Source: Intrasporangiaceae bacterium
GTDB taxonomy: Bacteria; Actinomycetota; Actinomycetes; Actinomycetales; Dermatophilaceae
DNA length: 37,018 nucleotides
Direction: 5' to 3'
Assembly: GCA_012518475.1 (NCBI GenBank)
Contig: JAAYSB010000215.1
Location: 1 to 37,018, forward strand
Shown piece after piece: positions 7,702 through 15,962 of the stretch (positions within the stretch are counted from its first letter, which is position 1; the number at the start of each line of letters is the position of its first letter). A program made the position numbers and the translations under genes. The notes beneath the pieces are model-generated. The model ran no database searches. It was not told the DNA's origin and saw nothing but the letters and a program-made list of their open reading frames with translations.

Positions 7702-9063
7702 GTGAGTACAACCTCGACCGTCTCCGCGCTGACAGCCGCCGCTGTCACCTCCGACCTGCCGGCTGCCCAGCAGCCGGAGTGGCCCGACCAGGCCGCGCTC
7801 GCCGAGGCGGTCTCCACCCTGGCCAGCTATCCTCCGCTCGTCTTCGCCGGTGAGTGCGACGTCCTGCGGACGCGGATGGCCGCCGCCGCCCGCGGTGAGG
7901 CGTTCGTCCTCCAGGGCGGTGACTGTGCCGAGACCTTCGCCAGCGCGACGGCCGACAACATCCGCGACCGGATCAAGACGATCCTGCAGATGGCTGCCGT
8001 GCTCACCTACGGTGCGTCCGTCCCGGTCATCAAGGTGGGCCGGCTCGCCGGCCAGTACGCCAAGCCCCGCTCCAGCACGACCGAGACGCGCGAGGGAGTC
8101 ACGCTCCCCGCATACCGCGGCGACATGGTCAACGACTTCGAGTTCGCCGAGGACGCCCGCACCCCGGACCCGCAGCGGCTCGTGCGTGCCTACCACGCGA
8201 GCAGCGCGACGCTGAATCTCGTGCGGGCCTTCACCCAGGGCGGCTTCGCCGACCTACGCCACGTCCACGACTGGAACCGCGGCTTCGTCGCCAACGCGGC
8301 CAACGTCCGCTACGAGCGGCTCGCGCGCGACATCGACAAGGCGATGAAGTTCATGGCGGCCTGCGGCGCGGAGTTCGATGCCATGCGCACGACCGAGTTC
8401 TTCTCCGCTCACGAGGCGCTCATCCTCGACTACGAGCGGCCGCTGTGCCGGGTCGACAGTCGCACCGGCGACCTCTACGACACCTCCGGCCACTTCATCT
8501 GGGTTGGGGAGCGCACCCGTCAGCTCGACGGCGCGCACCTCGACTTCGTCGCCCGGATCCGCAACCCGATCGGGGTCAAGCTCTCCGACAAGGCTGACAT
8601 CGACGAGGTCCTGCGGATGATCGACCTCGTCGACCCCGACCGTGAGCCGGGCCGCCTGACGTTCATCACCCGGATGGGTGCCGGCACCGTCCGCGACGCC
8701 CTGCCACGGATCGTCGAGCAGGTCACCGCCTCCGGCGCCGAGGTCACCTGGATCTGTGACCCGATGCACGGCAACACCTTCTCCTCGGCCTCCGGCTACA
8801 AGACCCGTGACTTCGACGATGTCGTCGACGAGGTGCGTGGCTTCTTCGAGGTGCACAGCGCCCTCGGGACCGTCCCCGGTGGTCTGCACGTCGAGCTCAC
8901 CGGCAACGACGTCACGGAGTGCATCGGCGGCTCGGAGAAGATCGTCGACGCCGACCTCAACAAGCGCTACGAGTCGGTCTGCGACCCGCGGCTGAACCAC
9001 CAGCAGAGCCTGGAGCTGTCGTTCCTCGTCGCGGAGATGCTCAGCACCCCGCCGACCTCCTGA
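7702..9063 (+). CDS. aroG: Class II 3-deoxy-7-phosphoheptulonate (DAHP) synthase
   Basis: Condenses phosphoenolpyruvate and erythrose-4-phosphate to DAHP, the first shikimate-pathway step. The 453-residue length and motifs are those of the plant-like class II enzyme found in Mycobacterium and Streptomyces: FVLQGGDCAETFAS (metal-binding Cys), KVGRLAGQYAKPRSS, YRGDMVN, GERTRQLDGAHLDF, VTWICDPMHGNT and GGLHVELTGNDVTEC (metal-binding His and Glu). GTG 7702 is supported by the leaderless -10. It sits downstream of macRS as in Streptomyces. Feedback control by aromatic amino acids is known for the mycobacterial enzyme but cannot be judged here. Confidence 0.95.
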   Translation: MSTTSTVSALTAAAVTSDLPAAQQPEWPDQAALAEAVSTLASYPPLVFAGECDVLRTRMAAAARGEAFVLQGGDCAETFASATADNIRDRIKTILQMAAVLTYGASVPVIKVGRLAGQYAKPRSSTTETREGVTLPAYRGDMVNDFEFAEDARTPDPQRLVRAYHASSATLNLVRAFTQGGFADLRHVHDWNRGFVANAANVRYERLARDIDKAMKFMAACGAEFDAMRTTEFFSAHEALILDYERPLCRVDSRTGDLYDTSGHFIWVGERTRQLDGAHLDFVARIRNPIGVKLSDKADIDEVLRMIDLVDPDREPGRLTFITRMGAGTVRDALPRIVEQVTASGAEVTWICDPMHGNTFSSASGYKTRDFDDVVDEVRGFFEVHSALGTVPGGLHVELTGNDVTECIGGSEKIVDADLNKRYESVCDPRLNHQQSLELSFLVAEMLSTPPTS

Positions 9064-9076
9064 CAGGGGGCTTGCG

Positions 9077-10117
9077 ATGGTGACCTTCCGGGCCGACCTG
9101 CTCTCGGACACCCTCACCCGACCCACTGACGGGATGCGGGCCGCGATGGCCGCCGCCGAGGTCGGCGACGACGTGTTCGGGGAGGACCCGACGGTCCGGG
9201 ACCTCGAGGAGCACGTCGCGGGGCTGCTCGGCCACGAGGCCGGACTGTTCACTCCGACCGGCAGTCTGGCCAACCAGCTCGGCCTGCGCCTGCACGTCGC
9301 ACCGGGTCAGGAGCTGCTCGCCGACAGCGGAGCCCATGTCGTGCGCGCCGAGCTCGGGGCCGCTGCGACCTTCTCGGGGATCACCTCCCGCACCTGGACA
9401 GCCGACCGGGGCCGACTGGACCCGGCCGACCCGCTGCGCCTGGCGGCGATCGGCGTCGGGCCCTACCAGGTGGAGACGACGCTCATCGTCGTCGAGAACA
9501 CCCACAACTTCGGCGGCGGCACGATCCAGCCGCTCGACAGCATCCGCGAGCTGCGCGCCCGGGCATCGGCGCTCGGTGTCGCCCTGCACCTCGACGGGGC
9601 GCGGCTGTGGAACGCCCACGTGGCCACCGGGGTCCCCCTCGAGGACTACGGCCGGGAGTTCGACACGGTCAGTGTCTGTCTCTCCAAGGGGCTCGGCGCC
9701 CCGATCGGCTCGGTCCTCGTCGGCAGTGCCGAGCGCCTCGCCGAGGCCAGGGTCTGGCGCAAGCGCTACGGCGCAGGGATGCGCCAGGTCGGCATCCTCG
9801 CCGCCGCCGGCCGGTATGCCCTCGATCACCACATCGAGCGACTCGCCGACGACCATGCCAGGGCCAGGCGATTCGCCGACTCGGTGGCCGAGCTGGGCCT
9901 GGGACTCATCGACCCGGGGAGCGTCGAGACGAACATCGCCATGGTCGACGTCACCGCCGCCGGTCGGACGCCGGGCGAGGTGTCGGCAGCGCTGGCAGAA
10001 CGGTCGGTCCGTGCCTATCCGGTCGACTCGTCCCGGCTCCGCTTCGTCTGGCACCTCGACGTCGACGACGCCGCGACCGATCACGCGATCGAGGCCGTGC
10101 GCGAGGTCCTCGCCTAG
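9077..10117 (+). CDS. ltaE: Low-specificity L-threonine aldolase
   Basis: A PLP enzyme that splits threonine or allo-threonine into glycine and acetaldehyde. The 346-residue protein has the aldolase N-terminus RADLLSDTLTRPTDGMRAAM, then GLFTPTGSLANQLGL, the cofactor Asp/Arg segment ALHLDGARLWNA, and the PLP Schiff-base Lys in VCLSKGLGAPIGS. A good SD (AGGGGG, 9065-9070) precedes the ATG by 6 nt, and the gene starts 13 bp after aroG, so it probably shares that transcript. Its TAG stop lies in a CTAG palindrome that also supplies the stop of the convergent transporter gene. Confidence 0.92.
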   Translation: MVTFRADLLSDTLTRPTDGMRAAMAAAEVGDDVFGEDPTVRDLEEHVAGLLGHEAGLFTPTGSLANQLGLRLHVAPGQELLADSGAHVVRAELGAAATFSGITSRTWTADRGRLDPADPLRLAAIGVGPYQVETTLIVVENTHNFGGGTIQPLDSIRELRARASALGVALHLDGARLWNAHVATGVPLEDYGREFDTVSVCLSKGLGAPIGSVLVGSAERLAEARVWRKRYGAGMRQVGILAAAGRYALDHHIERLADDHARARRFADSVAELGLGLIDPGSVETNIAMVDVTAAGRTPGEVSAALAERSVRAYPVDSSRLRFVWHLDVDDAATDHAIEAVREVLA

Positions 10118-11040
10118 GGCACCTCGTGGTGGAGGACCTCGGCCGGTGGCTCCTCCGCGGCCGTCGCCTCAGGTCGTCGGCGCGGTTGCAGCTCGATGAC
10201 ATACATCGCGGCGACCACGAGGGAACCTCCGACGAGCATCCGCGCCGTGATCGACTCCCCGCCGAGGAGGACGGCGAAGAAGGCGGCGAAGACCGGCTCG
10301 AGCGCCATGACGATCGCCGCCCGCGAGGCGGTGAGCTGGCTCTGCGCCCAGGTCTGCGCCCAGAGGCAGAAGGCGCCGGCGACGAGAGCCATGTAGAGGA
10401 TCGACACCCAGCCCCCGGTCGTGTCCGGCACGGTGACCCCGCCGGGGAGCGAGGCCACGACGCAGATGACCGCGATGACAATGGCCTGCACGGTCGCCAG
10501 GCCGACCGCGGTGCTCGCCCGGGAGTACCGGGCCAGACCGATGATGTGCAGCGCATAGATCGCTGCGGCGATGAGCGTGAGGGTCTCTCCGTAGCCGAAG
10601 GCCAGCCCCCGCAGGGAGAGGACGGCGATCCCGGCCATCGCCAGCGCGACGGCGACCCACACCCGCACCGGGATCCGGTCGCGGAAGATCGCAGCCGCGA
10701 GGATCGGGGTGAGAACGACATACGTCCCGGTGATGAACCCGGAGACCGAGGCGTCGGTATGCGCCAGGCCCTCGGTCTGCAGGATCTGGGCGACGCCGTA
10801 GAGGCCGCCGAGAACGACGCCGACGCGGACATCGCTGCGGTGCAGGGCCCGCAGCTGCCGCCAGAACACGATGGTCATCGCCGCCGCAGCGATGGTGAAG
10901 CGCACGCCCAGGAAGTCGGTCGAGGGGATGGTGACGACGAGGTCCTTGATGAGGAAGAACGTCGACCCCCAGATCGCCGTGACGAGGACGAGCATGAACG
11001 TCGCTAGCCGCATGCGCGGGGCAGACAGTGCAGCGGTCAC
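10114..11040 (-). CDS. EamA-family (DMT) transporter
   Basis: A 308-residue inner-membrane protein with about ten hydrophobic helices arranged as two EamA repeats (roughly residues 10-140 and 150-285). Typical features are the first helix (FMLVLVTAIWGSTFFLIKDL) and PILAAAIFRDRIPVRVW at the end of repeat one, matched by FAAFFAVLLGGESITARM in repeat two. Members export or import amino acids, metabolites or drugs; the substrate is not predictable. Its stop is shared with ltaE (CTAG, 10114-10117). The GTG start is set by a -10 hexamer 6 nt upstream, which lies beside the kinase gene's stop. Confidence 0.88.
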   Translation of the reverse strand: MTAALSAPRMRLATFMLVLVTAIWGSTFFLIKDLVVTIPSTDFLGVRFTIAAAAMTIVFWRQLRALHRSDVRVGVVLGGLYGVAQILQTEGLAHTDASVSGFITGTYVVLTPILAAAIFRDRIPVRVWVAVALAMAGIAVLSLRGLAFGYGETLTLIAAAIYALHIIGLARYSRASTAVGLATVQAIVIAVICVVASLPGGVTVPDTTGGWVSILYMALVAGAFCLWAQTWAQSQLTASRAAIVMALEPVFAAFFAVLLGGESITARMLVGGSLVVAAMYVIELQPRRRPEATAAEEPPAEVLHHEVP

Positions 11041-11046
11041 GCCCGA

Positions 11047-11052
11047 ACCCTA
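11047..11052 (-). promoter_or_regulatory. -10 hexamer TAGGGT for leaderless EamA-transporter mRNA
   Basis: On the minus strand TAGGGT is 6 nt before GTG 11040. It sits in the 15-bp gap after the Ser/Thr kinase gene, giving the transporter a private start. Confidence 0.5.
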
Positions 11053-11055
11053 CGC

Positions 11056-12984
11056 CTAGACGATCGAGAGGGTGATCGTGCTCCCCTTGCGGACCTGGCT
11101 GTCGGGCGCCTCGCTCTGATAGCGGACGCTGCCGAAGAACCCGCCGGCGATCCGCTCGACCTCGACCTTGAGGCCGAGGGCCTCGAGCGTTCTCGTGGCC
11201 TCCTGGATCTGCTTGCCGACGACATTCGGCACGGTCACGAGCTCAGGGCCGAGCGAGGGGGTGATCGTCACCGTGTCCCCGCGGAAAAGGGTCCCCTCCG
11301 CCGGGTCCTGGGCGATGACGTGACCCTCCGGGACGCTGTCGTGGTAGCGGGCGTCGGCGACGGCGGCAGTCAGCTCCTGACCCTCGATCGCCGCGGTGGC
11401 CTCCTCGACGGTCCGGCCGGCCACCGACGGGACGGCGATCGGCTCGCGGCCCTTGCTCACGACGATGTCCACCGGGTCGCCGCGCTTGAGCTGCTCGCCG
11501 GCCTCGGGGCTGATGGCGATGATCGTTCCGGCAGGGACGGTCTCGGAGAACGCCTCGCTCTGCTCCCCGAGGGTGAGCCGGTTCTCCTCGAGCGCAGCTG
11601 CCGCTCCCTCAGCCGGGGTGTCGACGAGAGTCGGCACCGCATACCGCTCCGGGCCCTGGGAGACGCGCACCGTCACCTCGCTGCCGCGAGAGAGCTCCTG
11701 TCCGGGGAGCGGCTGCACCGAGACGACATGATCGACCGGGATGGTCTCGTCGTAGACGTCCTGCCGGGCGGGGGTGAGCTCGGCAGCCTCCAGCTCGGTG
11801 ACGGCCTCGTCATAGCTGAGATCGGCGAGCGTGGGAACAACGGTGGGGGAACCTGGGCCGTAGAGGAAGTACCACCCGGCGGCGGCTCCCCCCGCGAGCA
11901 GCAGCGTGGCGAGGAGCGCGACGAGCAGGCCGCGTCCCCTTCGGCGACGCGCCGTGGGGAGCTTCTGCGGTAGGTCCTCGGGCGGGACGACCGCCCCGCT
12001 CTGGCGGACCACCAGCGGAGCGACGGGGGTGTCGCCGGGGCCGCGCTCGACGTCCTCGTCCATCCGGCGCGCGATGACCTGGGTGTGGTCCTGGGTGTAG
12101 GCCCTGGTCTCCGCAGCGGTGCGTGGCCGGTCGTCCAGCTCCTCGCTGCTGAGGCGGGTCCGCGTCGAGCGGATGAGATGGGCGAGCGCATTGCCGTCGA
12201 CCGGACGCTCCATCGGGTCGCGCGAGGTGGTGATCTCGACCAGGCTGTCCAGGGCGGCCGGGACACCGTCGACCCTCGTGCTCGGGGCCGGCACGCCGCC
12301 GTGGACGTGCTGGTAGGCGACATACATCGGGTTGTCGCCGGTGAAGGCCTTGGTGCCGGTGAGCATCTCGAAGATGACGAGGCCAGCGGCATAGATGTCG
12401 CTGCGGGCATCGGCGCGGCCCTGCTCGACCTGCTCCGGGGAGAGGTAGGAGACGGTGCCGAGGAGAGTGTCCGTCGCAGAGGTTGCCGTCTCCGAGGTCA
12501 CGGCGCGGGCCAGGCCGAAGTCGGTGACCTTGACGACCCCGTCCTCGCGGATGATGACGTTCTCCGGCTTGATGTCGCGGTGGATCAGCCCGGCAGCATG
12601 GGCCGCTGCGAGAGCGTCGGCAAGCGGGGCGGCGATGTCGAGGGTGGCCCTGGGAGAGAGGGCACCGTCCTCGTCGAGGACCTGGCGCAGCGTTCGGCCC
12701 CGGACCAGCTCCATGACGAGGAAGAGCCGCCCGTCGTCCTCGCCCTGGTCGTGGACGGCGACGATGTTCGGGTGGCTGAGCCGGGCCGAGGCGCGCGCCT
12801 CGCGCCCGAAGCGGGTCACATAGGTCTCGTCCGCCGCCAGGGCCGGGTGCATGACCTTGAGGGCGACATGCCGGTCCAGGCGGGTGTCCTCGGCCTCGAA
12901 GACCGTCGCCATCCCGCCGCGGGCGATCCGCTCGACGATGCGGTAGCGACCATCGATGAGGTCACCAGGAGCGAAGACAGACAC
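11056..12984 (-). CDS. pknL: PASTA-domain Ser/Thr protein kinase (PknL/PknB type)
   Basis: A 642-residue membrane kinase that senses the cell wall. The kinase domain spans residues 14-275: glycine loop RGGMATVFEAE, ATP Lys43, catalytic HRDIKPEN (Asp137), DFG 155-157, activation loop TSATDTLLGTVSYLSPEQ. A basic juxtamembrane region leads to one TM helix (353-375), then four extracellular PASTA repeats (about 380-443, 448-512, 516-577, 583-642). PASTA modules bind muropeptides or lipid II in known relatives. GTG 12984 is set by the TAGGAT hexamer; the longer reading frame upstream has no homology. Neighbours (LysM transglycosylase, Rv2175c-family protein, aroG nearby) support orthology to M. 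tuberculosis PknL, although that protein lacks PASTA repeats, so this could equally be called PknB-like. Confidence 0.93.
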   Translation of the reverse strand: MSVFAPGDLIDGRYRIVERIARGGMATVFEAEDTRLDRHVALKVMHPALAADETYVTRFGREARASARLSHPNIVAVHDQGEDDGRLFLVMELVRGRTLRQVLDEDGALSPRATLDIAAPLADALAAAHAAGLIHRDIKPENVIIREDGVVKVTDFGLARAVTSETATSATDTLLGTVSYLSPEQVEQGRADARSDIYAAGLVIFEMLTGTKAFTGDNPMYVAYQHVHGGVPAPSTRVDGVPAALDSLVEITTSRDPMERPVDGNALAHLIRSTRTRLSSEELDDRPRTAAETRAYTQDHTQVIARRMDEDVERGPGDTPVAPLVVRQSGAVVPPEDLPQKLPTARRRRGRGLLVALLATLLLAGGAAAGWYFLYGPGSPTVVPTLADLSYDEAVTELEAAELTPARQDVYDETIPVDHVVSVQPLPGQELSRGSEVTVRVSQGPERYAVPTLVDTPAEGAAAALEENRLTLGEQSEAFSETVPAGTIIAISPEAGEQLKRGDPVDIVVSKGREPIAVPSVAGRTVEEATAAIEGQELTAAVADARYHDSVPEGHVIAQDPAEGTLFRGDTVTITPSLGPELVTVPNVVGKQIQEATRTLEALGLKVEVERIAGGFFGSVRYQSEAPDSQVRKGSTITLSIV

Positions 12985-12991
12985 GCTCCTG

Positions 12992-12997
12992 ATCCTA
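12992..12997 (-). promoter_or_regulatory. -10 hexamer TAGGAT for leaderless kinase mRNA
   Basis: Minus-strand TAGGAT is 7 nt before GTG 12984. The 43-bp gap from the upstream LysM gene contains it, so the kinase need not depend on read-through. Confidence 0.55.
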
Positions 12998-13027
12998 GGG
13001 ACGCCGGTGGTCGTCACAGCGCAGGAC

Positions 13028-14242
13028 TCACCCGAACTTGGCCCGCAGGGCGTGAATGTTGCGGACATAGGCGCGCGTGTCGCTGTACATGCCCTTGCTC
13101 CGGACCGAGGCCATGCCCTGGTAGTACGCGGCGATCGCGATGGACTCGTCCGTCGTGCTGCGCAGGTGGGCCCGGATGATGACGACACCCGCGGTGATGT
13201 TGTCCTGCGGGTCGAGCAGGTTGAGCTCCCGGCCGATGAGCTGGCTCGCCCAGTCCCCGGAGGCGGGGATGACCTGCATCAGGCCGATCGCGTTGGCGAC
13301 CGAGACCTGACGGTGGTTCCATCCGGACTCCTGATAGCTGATGGCCAGCGCCAGCGCGGGGTCGACACCATGGCGCTTGGCCGTCTCGATGATCATGGCC
13401 TTGGCCTGGTCACGGGTCGGCACCGGCAAGGTGGAGAGCAGCGCGTGGTTCTTCTTGGCAGCGGAGACGGTGGTCGAGGGGAAGTGCCGAGCGGAGTAGC
13501 CCCCGGAGTTGAACGGCGTGCTCATCTCCGGCTGCGGGGCCGTCGACTTCTTGGCCGCCGGCTTCGAGGAGCTCGCGGCCTTGGCCGCCTGTGTCCCGTC
13601 GGTCGGGACGGTGAGCTTCTGGCCGACCCGGATGATGCCGTTGACGCTGATCTTGTTCAGGCCGGCGATGGCCCGGGCTGTGGTCTTGTGCCGCTGGGCG
13701 ATGCCGATGAGGGTGTCACCGGCGCGGACGGTGTAGGAGCCCGTCGCAGCAGGCTGGGGGTTCGGGGCAGCGGGCTTGGTGGCAACGGTCGAGGCGCTCG
13801 CAGCCTTGGCCGCGGTCTTCCCGTCGGAGGGGACCCGGAGCTTCTGTCCGGGGTGGATCGTGCCGCTGACCGAGATCTTGTTCAGGGCGGCCAGGGCGCG
13901 CGCCGAGGTCTTGTGCCGCTGGGCGATGCCGATGAGGGTGTCACCGGAACGGATCGTGTAGGTCGTCGTGGTCGTCGGGGAGCCCGGGGCCTGAGCGGGG
14001 GAGGCGCTCCTGCCGGGCACCTGAAGCCGCTGTCCGGGGTGGATCAGGCGCCCGCCGTTCGGCAGGTTGTTGCGGGAGACGAGAGCGGCGACGGTGGTGT
14101 GGTGCCGGTGGGCGATCGTGTGCAGGCTGTCACCGTTCTTGACGACATAGGTATCCCACCCCGGACTCGCTGCGACGGCGGACTGCACGGGGGTAGGCAG
14201 GTCGAGGGTCGGTGGGGGTGTGGCAGCGACGATCGGCGCCAT
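13028..14242 (-). CDS. LysM-repeat lytic transglycosylase
   Basis: A 404-residue peptidoglycan enzyme. Three LysM domains (about residues 31-76, 94-138, 169-213; each with a GDSL/GDTL...HPGQ.L.VP pattern) bind glycan strands. A Ser/Thr/Ala/Lys linker leads to a C-terminal SLT domain (about 281-398) with catalytic Glu305 in SYQESGW and the IGLMQVIP, NITAGVVII and AAYYQG motifs. I prefer ATG 14242: AGGAG lies 5 nt before it, but is too close to the GTG at 14248. No convincing signal peptide is visible (MAPIVAATPPPTLDLP), which is odd for a wall enzyme. LysM 2 and 3 share a 41-bp identical DNA stretch. It lies upstream of pknL on the same strand. Confidence 0.88.
   Translation of the reverse strand: MAPIVAATPPPTLDLPTPVQSAVAASPGWDTYVVKNGDSLHTIAHRHHTTVAALVSRNNLPNGGRLIHPGQRLQVPGRSASPAQAPGSPTTTTTYTIRSGDTLIGIAQRHKTSARALAALNKISVSGTIHPGQKLRVPSDGKTAAKAASASTVATKPAAPNPQPAATGSYTVRAGDTLIGIAQRHKTTARAIAGLNKISVNGIIRVGQKLTVPTDGTQAAKAASSSKPAAKKSTAPQPEMSTPFNSGGYSARHFPSTTVSAAKKNHALLSTLPVPTRDQAKAMIIETAKRHGVDPALALAISYQESGWNHRQVSVANAIGLMQVIPASGDWASQLIGRELNLLDPQDNITAGVVIIRAHLRSTTDESIAIAAYYQGMASVRSKGMYSDTRAYVRNIHALRAKFG
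13682..13947 (-). repeat. 41-bp identical repeat pair within LysM domains 2 and 3
   Basis: The same 41 bases occur at 13682-13722 and 13907-13947, 225 bp apart. They encode the GDTLIGIAQRHKT part of LysM 3 and LysM 2. This points to recent duplication or gene conversion; the first LysM is clearly diverged. Confidence 0.85.
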
Positions 14243-14410
14243 GAGCACTCCTGGGTAGCGATGAGATAGCGGTGAGCCACGGGTGTGACTGTGACAGATG
14301 TGGCGGTGGGAACGGATGTGACTCGTGAGACTTCTGGGAAGAATTTACCGTACGCGTGCTGACCTGCGTGGTTCCCACGCGTGTGGATGTGCCCTCGGGC
14401 TTCGACCGCG
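14243..14410. other. Divergent region between LysM transglycosylase and Rv2175c-family gene
   Basis: About 170 bp with TGTGAC-like words on the plus strand and a short AT-richer patch (GAAGAATTTACCG, near 14338-14350). It holds the SD of the LysM gene and the -10 of the DNA-binding-protein gene. I could not fold a c-di-AMP (ydaO) riboswitch here, although such switches often precede actinobacterial wall hydrolases. Confidence 0.4.
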
Positions 14411-14416
14411 TACCCT
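14411..14416 (+). promoter_or_regulatory. -10 hexamer TACCCT for leaderless Rv2175c-family mRNA
   Basis: TACCCT is 6 nt before GTG 14423, with no SD. It decides the start against the in-frame ATG at 14381. Confidence 0.55.
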
Positions 14417-14422
14417 CATGCC

Positions 14423-14812
14423 GTGAGCACCTCAAGGCCGATCGAGCACGCCAGCGACGACCTCCTCCGACTCGTTCCGGAGTGGTGGTACGTCCCCGAC
14501 ATCGCCGAGCGACTCGGCCTGTCGCTGTCCCAGGTGCGGCGCATCCTCGACGACCGCGACGTCCTCGCTGCCCGCGTGGGCGAGAACAAGGCGGTCGGTG
14601 TTCCAGCGGCGTTCTTCGACGACGAAGGCCCTCTCCCGGCCCTCAAGGGGACCTGCACCGTCCTCGCGGACGCCGGTCTCAGTGACGCCGAGATCCTCGA
14701 GTGGTTGTTCACCCCCGACGGGTCCCTCCCGGCGCCCGGTGCTCCGATCGACAACCTGCATGCCGGTTTCAAGACCGAGATCCGTCGCCGCGCGATGGAG
14801 CTCGCTCTCTAG
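14423..14812 (+). CDS. Rv2175c-family DNA-binding protein (PknL-partner family)
   Basis: A 129-residue protein. An N-terminal winged-HTH-like region (VPEWWYVPDIAERLGLSLSQVRRILDDRDVLAAR, residues 18-51) is followed by the family C-terminal half (AGLSDAEILEWLFTPDGSL, then IDNLHAGFKTEIRRRAM). This order and the WLFTPD block match M. tuberculosis Rv2175c, a DNA-binding protein next to pknL that PknL phosphorylates near its N-terminus (established). Here a PASTA kinase gene is also nearby, separated by the LysM gene. With the leaderless GTG the N-terminal tail is short, so the equivalent phospho-Thr may be absent or replaced by Ser2/Thr3/Ser4. It converges on the idsA gene 21 bp away. Confidence 0.85.
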   Translation: MSTSRPIEHASDDLLRLVPEWWYVPDIAERLGLSLSQVRRILDDRDVLAARVGENKAVGVPAAFFDDEGPLPALKGTCTVLADAGLSDAEILEWLFTPDGSLPAPGAPIDNLHAGFKTEIRRRAMELAL

Positions 14813-14833
14813 CCCACTCGGGCGAACCTGCGC

Positions 14834-15898
14834 TCAGGCAGTGCGCTGGGTGGCGAGCCGGGCGAGATCGGCGAGCCCGGCATACCCCGTCGGCGAAAGG
14901 TTCGCGTCCTCCAGGGCGGCGAGCGCGTCGGCCGTGAGGTCGCCGATCCGCCTCTCGACCCACTCGAGCGCGCCGGAGCCGGCGATGATCTGCTGCAGCT
15001 CGGTGATGACGGCCGGATCGTCGGTGCCCAGTCCCTCGATGAGCCGTGCTGAGGCGCCCTCGTCGAGCTGCTCGAGCGCGGCGGCGACGAGCACCGTCCG
15101 CTTTCCCTCGCGCAGGTCGTCGCCGGACGGCTTCCCGGTGACCGCAGGGTCGCCGAAGACGCCGAGCAGGTCATCGCGCAGCTGGAAGGCCCGGCCGATG
15201 TCGAGGCCGTAGCGGGACAGCGCCGCGACCTGACTCTCGCTCGCCTGGGCTGCGAGGGCCCCGATGAGCAGCGGATGCTCGACGGAGTACTTGGCACTCT
15301 TGAACCGGATGACCCGGTCGGCCCGCTCGAGCCGTTCGGCGCCCGGCAGGCTCGCCCACGGACGGACCGACTCGACGACGTCGAGGAACTGGCCGGCCAT
15401 GAGCTGGGTGCGCATGAGCGCGAACATCTCCCGGGCGGCCTCGAGGTCGGGCAGTCCCGCGCGGGACATGAGCTCATCGGAGGCGGTGAGGCAGAGGTTG
15501 CCTGCGAGGACGGCCCCGGCGAGTCCGAACCGCTCGGGAGGTCCGTCCCAGCCGCGGTCGGAGTGCCGGTTCGCGAGCTCGATGTGGGCGGACGGGGCGC
15601 CGCGGCGGGTGTCGGAGCCGTCCATGACGTCGTCGTGGAGGAGGGCCGCGGCCTGGAAGAACTCCATCGAGGTGGCCATCAGGATGACGTCCTCGGGCGC
15701 CTCCTCGACGGGTTTGCCGGCGACGGCGCAGTAGCCCCAGGTGAGGAACGACGCCCGCAGCCGCTTGCCCCCGCGCAGCAGTGCCGACGTGACATCGAGC
15801 AGATCGGTGATGTCGGGCCCCAGCTCGCGCAGCACCTCACGCTGACGATCGATCTCGGTGTCCACGCACGACTGGACGCGCTCTGTGACGGTGGTCAT
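14834..15898 (-). CDS. idsA: Polyprenyl (geranylgeranyl-type) diphosphate synthase
   Basis: A 354-residue trans-prenyltransferase that condenses isopentenyl diphosphate with allylic diphosphates. The first Asp-rich motif is LLHDDVMDGSDTRRG, the second LRDDLLGVFGD, with GGKRLRASF near the N-terminus (GGKR binds diphosphate). This matches the IdsA2 position in Mycobacterium (Rv2173). Chain length is probably C15-C20 for quinone or carotenoid precursors (inference). The frame is open upstream, but ATG 15898 is supported by an SD-like GGGAAAGG about 4 nt before it. It diverges from metF in a 64-bp shared promoter region. Confidence 0.92.
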   Translation of the reverse strand: MTTVTERVQSCVDTEIDRQREVLRELGPDITDLLDVTSALLRGGKRLRASFLTWGYCAVAGKPVEEAPEDVILMATSMEFFQAAALLHDDVMDGSDTRRGAPSAHIELANRHSDRGWDGPPERFGLAGAVLAGNLCLTASDELMSRAGLPDLEAAREMFALMRTQLMAGQFLDVVESVRPWASLPGAERLERADRVIRFKSAKYSVEHPLLIGALAAQASESQVAALSRYGLDIGRAFQLRDDLLGVFGDPAVTGKPSGDDLREGKRTVLVAAALEQLDEGASARLIEGLGTDDPAVITELQQIIAGSGALEWVERRIGDLTADALAALEDANLSPTGYAGLADLARLATQRTA

Positions 15899-15927
15899 GG
15901 TGCCTTTCCCGTGGTTCGGATGCTCGC

Positions 15928-15933
15928 AGCCTA
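15928..15933 (-). promoter_or_regulatory. -10 hexamer TAGGCT for idsA
   Basis: Minus-strand TAGGCT would start transcription about 22 nt before ATG 15898, leaving room for the GGGAAAGG SD. Unlike its neighbours this gene appears to have a leader. It sits back-to-back with the metF -10. Confidence 0.45.
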
Positions 15934-15949
15934 CGTGAGAGCGGTGACC

Positions 15950-15955
15950 TACATT
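15950..15955 (+). promoter_or_regulatory. -10 hexamer TACATT for leaderless metF mRNA
   Basis: TACATT is 7 nt before ATG 15963. It favours this ATG over the internal ATG at 16006. Confidence 0.55.
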
Positions 15956-15962
15956 GGTCCGC

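Noticed and set aside
7703..7709. TGAGTAC at the aroG start (and GTACTCA near 27608), resembling half of the palindrome I recall for Streptomyces MacR
   Set aside because: Only half-sites are present; the second arm is missing in both places, so autoregulation or direct aroG control by MacR is not supported.
14243..14410. Possible c-di-AMP (ydaO) riboswitch before the LysM transglycosylase
   Set aside because: The leader is short and I could not find the conserved paired elements; a covariance-model search would decide.
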